A DNA stretch of 53,550 nt, taken from the NCBI GenBank assembly GCA_035628645.1, contig DASPJL010000190.1:1-53550 (forward strand). The letters are read 5' to 3'. The notes beneath the pieces are model-generated. The model was not told the origin of the DNA and did not search any database. It was given only the letters and a program-made list of their open reading frames with translations. This DNA comes from DASPJL01 sp035628645. GTDB lineage: Bacteria; Bacteroidota; Bacteroidia; Cytophagales; Cyclobacteriaceae. Below, one piece after another: positions 1 through 7,077 of this stretch. The translations under genes were made by a program, and so were the position numbers. The stretch's first letter is position 1. Each line of letters starts with the position of its first letter.

Positions 1-2
1 AA

Positions 3-821
3 GTTAATGTTCTGCTCAAATTAGAAGGAAATAACCCGGGAGGAAGTGTTAAGGACAGGGCGGCCTACTCTATGATCAAAGGAGCAATAGACAGAGGGGA
101 GTTAAAACCTGGAATAAAATTGATTGAAGCTACAAGTGGCAACACAGGAATTGCCCTTGCCATGATTGCCGGTATATTTGGTTATGAAATCGAATTGGTA
201 ATGCCGGACAACGCTACGCTGGAAAGAGTGTTAACGATGGAAGCATATGGAGCAAAAGTAATCCTTACTCCTCAGGAAAAATCAATGGAAGGGGCCATAG
301 ATTATGTAAATGCAAAGTATGCGAAAGGAGGATATTTTGTATTGAACCAGTTTTCAAATCCGGATAATTACCTCGCTCATTATAAAACCACAGGCCCTGA
401 ACTATGGAGAGATGCGGGAGGAAAAATAACTCACTTTGTTTCTTCAATGGGGACAACCGGTACAATAATGGGAGTTTCTATGTATTTAAAGGAAAAGAAC
501 CCGGATATTCAGATTGTGGGAGTGCAACCTAAGGATGGCGCCTCTATACCAGGAATACGAAGATGGCCCGAGGAATATTTACCTAAAATCTATAATCCTG
601 AAAGAGTAGATCAGATTGTTGATGTAAGCCAGGAACAAGCTACGGAAACCACAAGAAAATTAGCCAAAGAAGAAGGTGTTTTTGCGGGAATGAGCAGCGG
701 AGGTGCATTATTTGCTGCCCTCAAAATCGCAGATGAAATTGAAGAAGGAACAATTGTTTCTATTGTTTGTGACCGGGGAGATAGATATCTTTCCTCTGAC
801 TTATTTAAAACCAAAAAATAA
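3..821 (+). CDS. cysM: Cysteine synthase CysM-type (O-acetylserine sulfhydrylase), 5' end outside window
   Basis: This is a PLP-dependent enzyme of the cysteine synthase family, which replaces the acetyl group of O-acetylserine with sulfide to make cysteine in the cytosol. The reading frame is open from the window edge, so the N-terminus is missing. The PLP lysine motif GGSVKDRAA is encoded upstream of the first visible ATG (position 72), so that ATG is internal. Downstream are the substrate loop SGNTGIALA, the glycine-rich phosphate loop SSMGTTGTIMG and the late motif GMSSGGALFA. About 273 residues are visible out of the usual 290-310. The CysM rather than CysK label is a judgement from overall similarity. 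It is followed 31 nt later by a DinB-like gene. Confidence 0.88.
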   Translation, partial: VNVLLKLEGNNPGGSVKDRAAYSMIKGAIDRGELKPGIKLIEATSGNTGIALAMIAGIFGYEIELVMPDNATLERVLTMEAYGAKVILTPQEKSMEGAIDYVNAKYAKGGYFVLNQFSNPDNYLAHYKTTGPELWRDAGGKITHFVSSMGTTGTIMGVSMYLKEKNPDIQIVGVQPKDGASIPGIRRWPEEYLPKIYNPERVDQIVDVSQEQATETTRKLAKEEGVFAGMSSGGALFAALKIADEIEEGTIVSIVCDRGDRYLSSDLFKTKK

Positions 822-852
822 TTTTATGTTTCATTTTTTACCAGCTTAGTAA

Positions 853-1308
853 ATGATCTCTTTTGCTATTGACAGAATCAAATACCAACTTCAGCATTTC
901 CCTCAAAAGTTTTTATCAATCCCCGAGAAAGATATTTATGATAAGCCTTTCCCAAATAAATGGTCAAAAAAAGAAATTCTTGGGCATTTAATTGATTCGG
1001 CTACAAACAATCATCACAGATTTATCCGTTCTTATCTTGAACCGGGGATAATTAAGATTGTCCCTTATGATCAGGAAAAATGGGTTGAGCTAAATGGCTA
1101 TCAAAATATTTCGGCTTCGGAAATATTAAATTTCTGGATAGCTTATAATAAACATATTTTGAATTTCATTACTTCTATTCCCGAGGCAAAACTTAATAAT
1201 AAGTTCGATAATGGTTCCAGGGATTTAATTACGCTTGCTTTCCTGATCAATGACTATGTAGATCATATGGAACATCATATCACCCAAATACTTGACCGGT
1301 CCATTTAA
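853..1308 (+). CDS. DinB-like (DinB_2) putative metal-dependent protein
   Basis: This is a 151-residue protein of the DinB/YfiT four-helix-bundle superfamily. Its members carry a three-histidine metal site and often act as thiol-dependent transferases or damage-inducible proteins. The likely metal ligands are His45 (ILGHLIDSA) and His138 and His142 (DHMEHHITQI), spaced as in the family. No signal peptide or membrane segment is visible. It lies 31 nt after the cysteine synthase gene and could share its transcript. The substrate cannot be read from the sequence. Confidence 0.75.
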   Translation: MISFAIDRIKYQLQHFPQKFLSIPEKDIYDKPFPNKWSKKEILGHLIDSATNNHHRFIRSYLEPGIIKIVPYDQEKWVELNGYQNISASEILNFWIAYNKHILNFITSIPEAKLNNKFDNGSRDLITLAFLINDYVDHMEHHITQILDRSI

Positions 1309-1379
1309 ATAGCAGACCGTTTAAACAATTTCAAATTCCTATCTCATTGAAGATGGAATAAAAGTTCAAGCATTAAATA

Positions 1380-2204
1380 ATGATAAAAGAAAGGAAAAAT
1401 CATCATCAGGATACTACAACAGCAGTAAAGCCTAAGCTCTCAGGATTCTTATTAATGGCCGTTGTGGCCCTTATTATCAGCTTATTGATTGGCTTGTTGA
1501 TTTATAAATTTACTTCCGGCTACTTTGAAGAAATGGCGATGGTAAAACGTTCTTCAAACACAAGAAAAAATGTAGAAGTAGTATTGCCAGACGGAAGTAA
1601 AGTTTGGCTTAATAAAAATAGTGAAGTACGATTCCCTAAGGAATTCGGCCCTAACAAGAGAGAAGCATTTTTTGAAGGGGAAGCTTTTTTTGCAATAGTT
1701 AAAAATGAAGAAAAACCATTCATTCTCCACTCAATAAAATCAAGAATAGAAGTAGTGGGAACAACTTTCAATCTGAGAGCCTACCCTGATGAGCGGGAAT
1801 TAATTTTAAATGTAATATCAGGTGAAGTTATTTTATTTGATAAGAAAACCGATAAAAATGCCATTCAGTTAGAAAATGGTGAACAAGGTGTATTTAATTA
1901 CGAGACCAGAAAAATAAAAAGGTTAAACAATGATGACATAAATTATCTAGCTTGGCAGACTGGAAAACTGTTTTTTAAAGATGCTACCTTATCGAGCGTA
2001 GTAAAAAGGCTGATAACACATTATGAAAAGCAGATTGTAATTGAAAATGAAACATTAAGTAATTGTAAGATTTCTCTCAACATAAATAACAGGACATTAA
2101 GTGAAGTAATGGAGGATATCAAAAAAATCCTGCCAATTGACTACGAGGAAACAAAAGAAAAAGTAATTATAACCGGAGAGGGATGCCAGCTGAGTAATTT
2201 ATAG
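1380..2204 (+). CDS. FecR-family protein with DUF4974-like C-terminus (orphan)
   Basis: This 274-residue protein has a short cytoplasmic N-terminus, a single membrane helix at about residues 23-44, and a periplasmic FecR domain (for example LPDGSKVWLNKNSEVRFP and EVVGTTFNLRAY). It ends with a region at about 190-270 resembling DUF4974, the STN-like tail of Bacteroidota FecR proteins (LSSVVKRLITHYEKQIVIEN). Such proteins normally act as anti-sigma regulators that relay TonB-receptor occupancy to an ECF sigma factor. No sigma factor or SusC gene is adjacent, and the N-terminal cytoplasmic stretch of about 20 residues is too short for the usual sigma-binding domain. A bidirectional terminator follows the stop codon. 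Confidence 0.82.
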   Translation: MIKERKNHHQDTTTAVKPKLSGFLLMAVVALIISLLIGLLIYKFTSGYFEEMAMVKRSSNTRKNVEVVLPDGSKVWLNKNSEVRFPKEFGPNKREAFFEGEAFFAIVKNEEKPFILHSIKSRIEVVGTTFNLRAYPDERELILNVISGEVILFDKKTDKNAIQLENGEQGVFNYETRKIKRLNNDDINYLAWQTGKLFFKDATLSSVVKRLITHYEKQIVIENETLSNCKISLNINNRTLSEVMEDIKKILPIDYEETKEKVIITGEGCQLSNL

Positions 2205-2206
2205 GC

Positions 2207-2243
2207 AACAAAAAAATCGGCTCAGTGGCCGATCTTTTGTTAT
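2207..2243. terminator. Bidirectional intrinsic terminator
   Basis: The stem ATCGGC/GCCGAT is flanked by an A-run on the left and a T-run on the right (AACAAAA/TTTTGTT also pair), so it can end transcription from both sides. It sits between the convergent FecR gene and the Ser/Thr-rich secreted protein gene. Confidence 0.8.
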
Positions 2244-2265
2244 TACTTATACCTTAAAATTAAAT

Positions 2266-2664
2266 TTACTTTGTTTCGGTTTCAGCATCCGCAGGAGCAT
2301 CAGAGCTTGGCTGATCCATAGTTCCTGTGGATTCGGTACTAGTTTCTGTTTCAGTTGAGACACTTCCTTCTGCACTTCCAGATCCAGTAGCGCCGCCGGA
2401 AGTTCCTACTCCAACCTCAGCATCAGTTCCTGTTCCTACTTCGGCATCAGTTCCTGTATCTACTGAGTCTTGAGCAGATTCACTTTGAATGGATTGATCC
2501 TGATCTTCGGCTTCCATTTGATCCTGAGAATAAACAGAATCTGTTTGATAGGTTTCAGTTGTTGTTGTACTTGTGTTTGTTTCATCAGTGTTGTCTGATT
2601 GTGCATTTGCATTGATTACGCCTACCGCTGCGATAAACATAACTGACATTAAGAATTTCTTCAT
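2266..2664 (-). CDS. Secreted low-complexity Ser/Thr/Glu-rich protein
   Basis: This 132-residue protein starts with a clear signal peptide (MKKFLMSVMFIAAVGVINANAQ). The mature part is almost entirely Ser, Thr, Gly, Glu, Asp and Gln, with no cysteine and almost no hydrophobic residues, so it is probably disordered and strongly acidic. It contains a two-copy repeat around TGTDAEVG, encoded by a 24-nt direct repeat near 2416-2463. No family is recognised. A 9-12-9 direct repeat lies about 65-95 nt upstream of its start. Confidence 0.7.
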   Translation of the reverse strand: MKKFLMSVMFIAAVGVINANAQSDNTDETNTSTTTTETYQTDSVYSQDQMEAEDQDQSIQSESAQDSVDTGTDAEVGTGTDAEVGVGTSGGATGSGSAEGSVSTETETSTESTGTMDQPSSDAPADAETETK

Positions 2665-2727
2665 AGCTAGTTATTATATTTTTTAAATTTTACTATTTCT
2701 ATTACGCCGTCATTTTAACAAAGTTGT

Positions 2728-2757
2728 GTTTCGTCGAAAAAAAAGTGCGTTTTATCG
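2728..2757. promoter_or_regulatory. Direct repeat with LytTR-type spacing
   Basis: Two 9-nt imperfect direct repeats, GTTTCGTCG (2728-2736) and GTTTTATCG (2749-2757), are separated by exactly 12 nt and each is followed by an A-run. LytTR response regulators (AgrA, ComE, VirR types) bind 9-nt direct repeats spaced 12-13 nt apart. The element lies between the divergent genes starting at 2664 and 2957, nearer the former. A TTTG that could be a -33 box sits just inside, at 2719-2722 on the minus strand. The assignment rests on geometry alone. Confidence 0.35.
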
Positions 2758-2890
2758 AAAAAAATTCTGATAAACCTTCAACCAAAAAAAGAAATCAAAT
2801 GAATTTCAGCCTGTTAAATACCAAATTCAAAAGGATAAATATTTAAATACTTTCTAAAAATTTTGTGTGCCAAATCTTTTTTAACCGTTT

Positions 2891-2923
2891 TTTGGAATAG
2901 TAAAAAATCTTTGTTTACTTTTA
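2891..2923 (+). promoter_or_regulatory. Possible Bacteroidetes-type promoter
   Basis: TTTG at 2891-2894, a 21-nt spacer, then TACTTTTA at 2916-2923 fits the TTTG/TAnnTTTG consensus except for the last base. It would start transcription about 25-30 nt upstream of the lipoprotein start at 2957. Confidence 0.35.
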
Positions 2924-2956
2924 TTTCGTTTGATACTTAAACCTTTCCCTACATTT

Positions 2957-3439
2957 ATGAAAAAAATTTACTTAGCTTACCTGGCCTTTGGCATTTCCCT
3001 ACTTGTTTCATGTAATAAAGATGACGATCCTAAAGTTGATCCTGTTGTAGGAGTCTGGGACTTAGAAAATTTAACGCTTGAAGTAAAAAATAATGAAGCG
3101 GCAGCCGATACTATAAATGGAACATATTCTCCGTTTCAACTATTCTTTATAACAAGATTAATTCTAGATATCAAACAGGATAAAACTTTTGAACAAGAAG
3201 CTGTTCAAGTTGATGGTTCAAAAAGTTCTGCTGACGGGGAATGGGAAAAAGGTGAGAATACTTTAACATTAAACTTTGATGACGGCGATGTGTCCGAATA
3301 TAGTATTGTTTCAAATGATGAGGGAGAATTGAAGCTTTCTTTTGATGATGTTTTAGAGCTTCCAGATCCTAATTTTCCGGATGATGAAACAAAAAGTGTG
3401 GAAGTTGAGGCTACCTTTACTTTTAATTACGAAAAATAA
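2957..3439 (+). CDS. Lipocalin-like lipoprotein
   Basis: A predicted lipoprotein of 160 residues: MKKIYLAYLAFGISLLVSC gives a lipobox with cysteine at position 19, followed by an Asp-rich linker. An in-frame ATG at 2930 would add nine residues before the signal peptide, so 2957 is preferred. The mature part begins VVGVWDLENLTLEV and continues with alternating beta-strand segments, the pattern of the small lipocalin-like lipoproteins common in Bacteroidota. The ligand is unknown. The Bax-like gene follows 83 nt downstream. Confidence 0.7.
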   Translation: MKKIYLAYLAFGISLLVSCNKDDDPKVDPVVGVWDLENLTLEVKNNEAAADTINGTYSPFQLFFITRLILDIKQDKTFEQEAVQVDGSKSSADGEWEKGENTLTLNFDDGDVSEYSIVSNDEGELKLSFDDVLELPDPNFPDDETKSVEVEATFTFNYEK

Positions 3440-3505
3440 ACACTCCTATTAGATAAATAATTGATGTTATAAAGCGCTATAAAAAGGTTTTAAAAATTAA
3501 TATAA

Positions 3506-3552
3506 ATATATTTTCTTTACGAATGTTCTTTGCATTCATAAAGAAAATATAT
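3506..3552. repeat. Near-perfect 20-bp inverted repeat spanning a start codon
   Basis: The arms are 3506-3525 and 3533-3552. They match over 20 positions with a single C/A mismatch (3520 against 3538) around a 7-nt loop, TTCTTTG. The start codon at 3523-3525 lies at the top of the left arm and pairs with CAT at 3533-3535. No T-run follows, so a terminator is unlikely. It could be an mRNA hairpin that limits initiation, or a dyad operator. Confidence 0.75.
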
Positions 3553-4365
3553 CCTGGGAGTTTCCTTTTTATTTCTTTACTATTCTTTCTTACGGGATGT
3601 GAGTCAAATAAAACTTATAAAGTAGCGTCCCAATTCTTGTCTCTTAAAACACCAAGAGGTATTATTCCTGTTAAGGATTCTTTAGTTGTTCCCGTAATAT
3701 ATACCAATACTGTATCTTTTAAATCTCTTGCAGTCGCAGAAAAGAAAAGTAAGTTTATTGACTTTATTCTTCCAAGCGTACTCGTTGTAAAACATGACAT
3801 CGAACAGGAGCAGTCGTTGGTGAAAGCGCTCAAAGAAAAAAAGCTGAGAGAAAAAAAATTCACTCCCGAGGACAGTATTTTGATGAAGGATCTTCTAAAA
3901 AAGTACCATTCTAAAAATTTGGATGAACTGGAAATGCGGATAAAACCGCATTCTACCAGCATTGTATTGGCACAAGCAGCAATTGAGAGTGGATGGGGCA
4001 CTTCTCATTTTTTTATTCGGGGCAACAATGTTTTTGGTGTATGGGCCAACAGCCAAACAAAAGAGAAGATCAAAGCCTCTTCATCAAGAAAAGGTAAAGC
4101 AATTTTTGTAAAAAAATATTTGAATATAAGTCATTCTATAAGGGATTATTACCTCACACTTGCTACTACCCGCGCTTATGACAAGTTTAGAAGAAAAAGA
4201 ATGATCGTTTCCAATCCTTACACATTAAGCCGTTTTTTGAATAACTACTCCGAAACAGGAAGCGTCTACACAAAAAAAATCAGAAGCATCATAAGGGAAA
4301 ATGATCTGAAGAAGTTCGATGCTTATAAGATTGATCCACAATTCTTAGAAGTAGCTGCAGACTAA
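3523..4365 (+). CDS. Bax-like glucosaminidase-domain lipoprotein
   Basis: This is a 280-residue predicted envelope hydrolase of the Bax/FlgJ-type glucosaminidase family, which cleaves the glycan strands of peptidoglycan. The N-terminus has a hydrophobic segment and a lipobox (LLFFLTGC), so it should be membrane anchored. The catalytic motif is SIVLAQAAIESGWGTSHF with the likely catalytic glutamate in AIES, followed by GNNVFGVW and a C-terminal half containing YDKFRRKRMIVSNPYTLSRF. The only plausible start in this frame is the ATG inside the long inverted repeat; there is no later ATG, GTG or TTG before the signal segment. Confidence 0.82.
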   Translation: MFFAFIKKIYPGSFLFISLLFFLTGCESNKTYKVASQFLSLKTPRGIIPVKDSLVVPVIYTNTVSFKSLAVAEKKSKFIDFILPSVLVVKHDIEQEQSLVKALKEKKLREKKFTPEDSILMKDLLKKYHSKNLDELEMRIKPHSTSIVLAQAAIESGWGTSHFFIRGNNVFGVWANSQTKEKIKASSSRKGKAIFVKKYLNISHSIRDYYLTLATTRAYDKFRRKRMIVSNPYTLSRFLNNYSETGSVYTKKIRSIIRENDLKKFDAYKIDPQFLEVAAD

Positions 4366-4509
4366 AGATTTTTATTAAGTAATCCATTGATTATTAAACT
4401 TTTTTGACTAAAATTAGTTTAAATTTACATAATCCTGAATTTTCATCATTTCCTTTCAGAAGTGAATAAGTTATTCTGGTTATGTGTATTCTACAGGGTG
4501 GTATGAATA

Positions 4510-4548
4510 ATTGTATTTGTAAAGTTGAACTTTAAAAATAAATACAAT
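4510..4548. repeat. Inverted repeat overlapping a start codon
   Basis: ATTGTATTT (4510-4518) is perfectly complementary to AAATACAAT (4540-4548). A smaller dyad, AAAGT TGA ACTTT, lies inside at 4521-4533. The ATG of the next gene begins at 4547, within the right arm. Confidence 0.55.
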
Positions 4549-4819
4549 GAGCACCGTAAAAAAAACAATTATTAAGGAAGGCATTCAAAATTTTAAATAT
4601 GAATTGGCCTTCATCAAGCATAAGCTTGACCTTGTTGAAAACCTTATCTCCGGTTTGGAGGAAAAAATCTATTCTGATGAACCCTCAACTGACCACGAGG
4701 ATCATTTATTAAGTACCAGAGTAAAAGTACTTATGGAGGAATATCAAAAATTGCAGAGAATGGTAAATCCTGAAAAAGTCAAGTTTGAATCAGAAGAGAC
4801 TTTTGAAGAACTTGTTTGA
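4547..4819 (+). CDS. Small hypothetical protein, probably coiled-coil
   Basis: A 90-residue soluble, charged protein with no signal peptide. Residues about 10-45 (EGIQNFKYELAFIKHKLDLV and onward) and 55-75 have heptad-like spacing of Leu, Ile and Val, suggesting two helices separated by an acidic turn (DEPSTDHEDH). I do not recognise the family. It stands alone between two genes for envelope proteins. Confidence 0.6.
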   Translation: MSTVKKTIIKEGIQNFKYELAFIKHKLDLVENLISGLEEKIYSDEPSTDHEDHLLSTRVKVLMEEYQKLQRMVNPEKVKFESEETFEELV

Positions 4820-4921
4820 TTTTTATTCCGAAATCTTGCCATAGCTCTTTTCTACATTAGAAGGGGGTTTTACTTTATTCCTTTTTTTCGCGGATTTTTT
4901 AATTGATATTCTTATTATAAG

Positions 4922-4954
4922 TAATTATATTTATATTTTTTATAAACATAATTA
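4922..4954. repeat. 14-bp AT-only inverted repeat just upstream of a start codon
   Basis: TAATTATATTTATA (4922-4935) faces TATAAACATAATTA (4941-4954) with one mismatch and a T5 loop. It ends 4 nt before the ATG at 4959. With AT pairs only, stability as RNA would be modest. Confidence 0.5.
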
Positions 4955-4958
4955 TAAT

Positions 4959-5513
4959 ATGAAAAAATTAATCTTTCTACCAGCTATTTTATTATTAACA
5001 TTTAACGCATTTTCACAACCCGCATTTCCCATTGATAAGGAAACAAAAAAAATAACTTACACGGAAGTGGTGGAAATAAACAGAACCATCAAAAAGGCTA
5101 CTATTGAGACCAGAATTAGCAATTGGGTAAAAGGAAAAAAATACCTTGCAAAAACCAAACAAGAACCTACCTCATTTGCCTTTAAGGGAAACATTGTTTT
5201 AGTTTATCCAAGTGCTACCACAGGAAAAAATGAAAAGGGAGTAGTTGAATTTATTTGTACCCTTTATCCAAAGGATGGGCGATATAAATATGTAATCTCC
5301 AATTTTAAGCACAACGGAATAAATGGAAGAGGCAGTGGGGGAGATTTGGAAAACAGTGCGCCTGAATGTGGAAAATATGTCCTTCCGTTAGGGAGTTGGG
5401 CAAAAATAAAAGCTGAAGTACATAAACAAATGCCTGAAATAATTGCAGATATGAAATCAAACATTGTGGCTACCTCTGTAGCTCAGAAAAAGAAAAACCC
5501 GGCGGATTTCTAA
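4959..5513 (+). CDS. Secreted DUF4468-like protein
   Basis: A 184-residue protein with a clear signal peptide (MKKLIFLPAILLLTFNAFS) and no lipobox. The mature start, FPIDKETKKITYTEVVEINR, followed by helices and a beta-sheet region (NIVLVYPSATTGKNEKGVVE, then YKYVISNFKH), matches the layout of DUF4468 proteins with a TBP-like fold. These are widespread in Bacteroidota and have no assigned function. A strong terminator follows. Confidence 0.7.
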   Translation: MKKLIFLPAILLLTFNAFSQPAFPIDKETKKITYTEVVEINRTIKKATIETRISNWVKGKKYLAKTKQEPTSFAFKGNIVLVYPSATTGKNEKGVVEFICTLYPKDGRYKYVISNFKHNGINGRGSGGDLENSAPECGKYVLPLGSWAKIKAEVHKQMPEIIADMKSNIVATSVAQKKKNPADF

Positions 5514-5535
5514 AAAGAGAGGCGAATAAAACAAG

Positions 5536-5575
5536 GATGTCCCAAAGTCTTACTAAAAAGAACTTTTGGGACATC
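5536..5575. terminator. Bidirectional intrinsic terminator
   Basis: GATGTCCCAAA pairs with TTTGGGACATC. It is followed on the plus strand by a T-rich stretch and on the minus strand by TTGTTTTATT. It separates the convergent DUF4468-like gene and metX. Confidence 0.85.
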
Positions 5576-5591
5576 TTATTTTTTGTTTCAA

Positions 5592-6677
5592 TTACTTTTT
5601 GCTTATTAAAGCTTTAGACTTAAAATAATCTTCAAAAATTTTATTTATTTGGTCAGTTTCTATTAAAAATCCGTCGTGGCCATATAACGAATCAATTTCT
5701 TTAAAGGTAGAATTGGAAAGATTTTCATGAATAAAAGTTTGTTCTTCTATTGGAAAAAGAACATCACTTTTAATACCAATGACCAGGGATGATGTTTTAT
5801 TTTCTTTCAGCACTTCTTCACAACTTTTTCTTCCACGGGCAATGTTGTGAGAATCCATAGTTTTTGAAAGTACCCAATAGGTAAAAGCATTGAATCTTTT
5901 CACCAGTTTTTCACCTTGATATTTCTGATAGGAAGAGGCTCTAAAGCCGTCAAACTTGCTCTCCGTATCTTCACTTTGCTTTTCCTGATAAGTATGGTAA
6001 TTTCTATAGGAAAGCAGGGCAATCGATCTTGCCGCTTTCAGGCCTTCCTGCCCCGCAAGTTCATGGTCTTCATTCCAGGTCGAATCTGCATTTATCGCCA
6101 GTCTTTGAGATTCATTGAATGCAATTCCCCAGGGAGAATGTTTCGCATTGGTGGCAATTAAAATCTGATGTTCAAATAGTCCTGGTCTCAACACACTCCA
6201 CTCTAAAGCCTGCTGACCACCTAATGAACCGCCAATTACGGTATGAATCGTATTTATTCCAAGATCTTCCCTCAACAAATCAAAAGCCAAAACTATGTCG
6301 CGAATAGTAAGGGTTGGAAATGAATGATAGTAAGGCTTACCAGTTTCGGGGTTAATAGATAGTGGCCCTGTAGATCCATAACAACCGCCCAATACATTTG
6401 CACAAACTATAAAATATTTTTCAGGATCGAAAAAGTTACCCTTTCCAAATAAACCACACCACCAATCTTCCGCATCTGAATTCGCAGTAAGCGCATGGCA
6501 AATCCAAATCACATTGTCTTTCGATTCATTCAATTTACCCCAGGTCGAATAACATAACTGGAATTCCGGCAAACTCTTTCCACTCTCTAAAGGAAAAGTA
6601 TGTTTATATTGAAAAAACTGTTCTTTCAACCTTGTATCGTTATTTTTAATTTTAATTTCTAATTCAGCAATATTCAT
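5592..6677 (-). CDS. metX: Homoserine O-acetyltransferase
   Basis: MetX transfers an acetyl group from acetyl-CoA to homoserine, the committed step of transsulfuration-free methionine synthesis. The 361-residue alpha/beta hydrolase has the nucleophile elbow GGSLGGQQALEW with Ser151, the substrate motif NVLGGCYGSTGP, a long helical lid, and the catalytic His near the C-terminus (YGHDGFLIE). Its length fits the family. The gene is monocistronic here, with a leader of about 300 nt holding a SAM-I riboswitch, so it should be switched off when S-adenosylmethionine is abundant. O-acetylhomoserine sulfhydrylase is not in this window. Confidence 0.93.
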   Translation of the reverse strand: MNIAELEIKIKNNDTRLKEQFFQYKHTFPLESGKSLPEFQLCYSTWGKLNESKDNVIWICHALTANSDAEDWWCGLFGKGNFFDPEKYFIVCANVLGGCYGSTGPLSINPETGKPYYHSFPTLTIRDIVLAFDLLREDLGINTIHTVIGGSLGGQQALEWSVLRPGLFEHQILIATNAKHSPWGIAFNESQRLAINADSTWNEDHELAGQEGLKAARSIALLSYRNYHTYQEKQSEDTESKFDGFRASSYQKYQGEKLVKRFNAFTYWVLSKTMDSHNIARGRKSCEEVLKENKTSSLVIGIKSDVLFPIEEQTFIHENLSNSTFKEIDSLYGHDGFLIETDQINKIFEDYFKSKALISKK

Positions 6678-6779
6678 CCTTGGACATAAATTTTATTTAT
6701 TCCAGCCGGCAATCCACAATTCAATTGTCAGATTGCATTTAGCGACAGCAACAAAAGTTGTTAAAAAACCCTAAAACCT

Positions 6780-6810
6780 GGACAATACTGTTAAGTATGC
6801 AGACTTGTCC
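6780..6810 (-). terminator. Candidate expression-platform hairpin of the metX leader
   Basis: Read on the minus strand, GGACA pairs with TGTCC and ATACT with AGTAT, around a TAAC loop and a 7-nt bulge. The sequence then runs into AGGTTTTAGGGTTTTTTAAC. It lies between the riboswitch aptamer and the metX start and could be the terminator arm. I could not identify a clear competing antiterminator. Confidence 0.35.
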
Positions 6811-6856
6811 CACAAAACATTGATTACTATGAATAACTTTGATCATTTAGTAATTA

Positions 6857-6956
6857 ATTTATATTTTCCCTTTCGGGTTAGGATTTAGCACCTGTTCCAA
6901 GCGGAATGGTTGCTAGAAGTTCGCAGAGCCTAATCTCTCCCTTCTTCTTTATAAAT
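6857..6956 (-). promoter_or_regulatory. SAM-I (S-box) riboswitch aptamer
   Basis: On the minus strand the leader shows the S-box hallmarks in order: a purine-rich AGAAGGGAGAGATTAGG segment, CTCTGCGAACTTCTAGCAACC, an internal hairpin (ATTCCGCTTGGAAC), GGTGCTAAATCCTA, and a P4-like hairpin CCCGAAAGGG. Closing P1 pairs are ATTTATA (6950-6956, read on the minus strand) and TATAAAT (6857-6863). SAM-I aptamers are about 100 nt, as here, and control methionine genes. The downstream gene is metX, as expected. Confidence 0.92.
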
Positions 6957-6989
6957 CAATTACTTCTTAGGGTAATTGACTTGAGAAAA

Positions 6990-7021
6990 CAAAAGTAATT
7001 GCCGAAATTATAATATCCAAA
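6990..7021 (-). promoter_or_regulatory. metX leader promoter (Bacteroidetes sigma-A type)
   Basis: The minus strand has TTTG (7018-7021), exactly 20 nt, then TACTTTTG (6990-6997). This is a full match to the consensus TTTG, 19-21 nt, TAnnTTTG. Transcription would start near 6983, shortly upstream of the riboswitch. An 8-bp hairpin (TCAATTAC/GTAATTGA, 6956-6979) lies between promoter and aptamer. Confidence 0.75.
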
Positions 7022-7077
7022 TTATTTTTATCGGCTCAGTTTTATTTTTTCACATTTTAACGCGGTATGCTTTCAGT

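Noticed and set aside
3463..3482. TTATAAAGCGCTATAA palindrome before the Bax-like gene
   Set aside because: The dyad is short and partly AT-run chance; the much stronger inverted repeat 40 nt downstream is the better signal.
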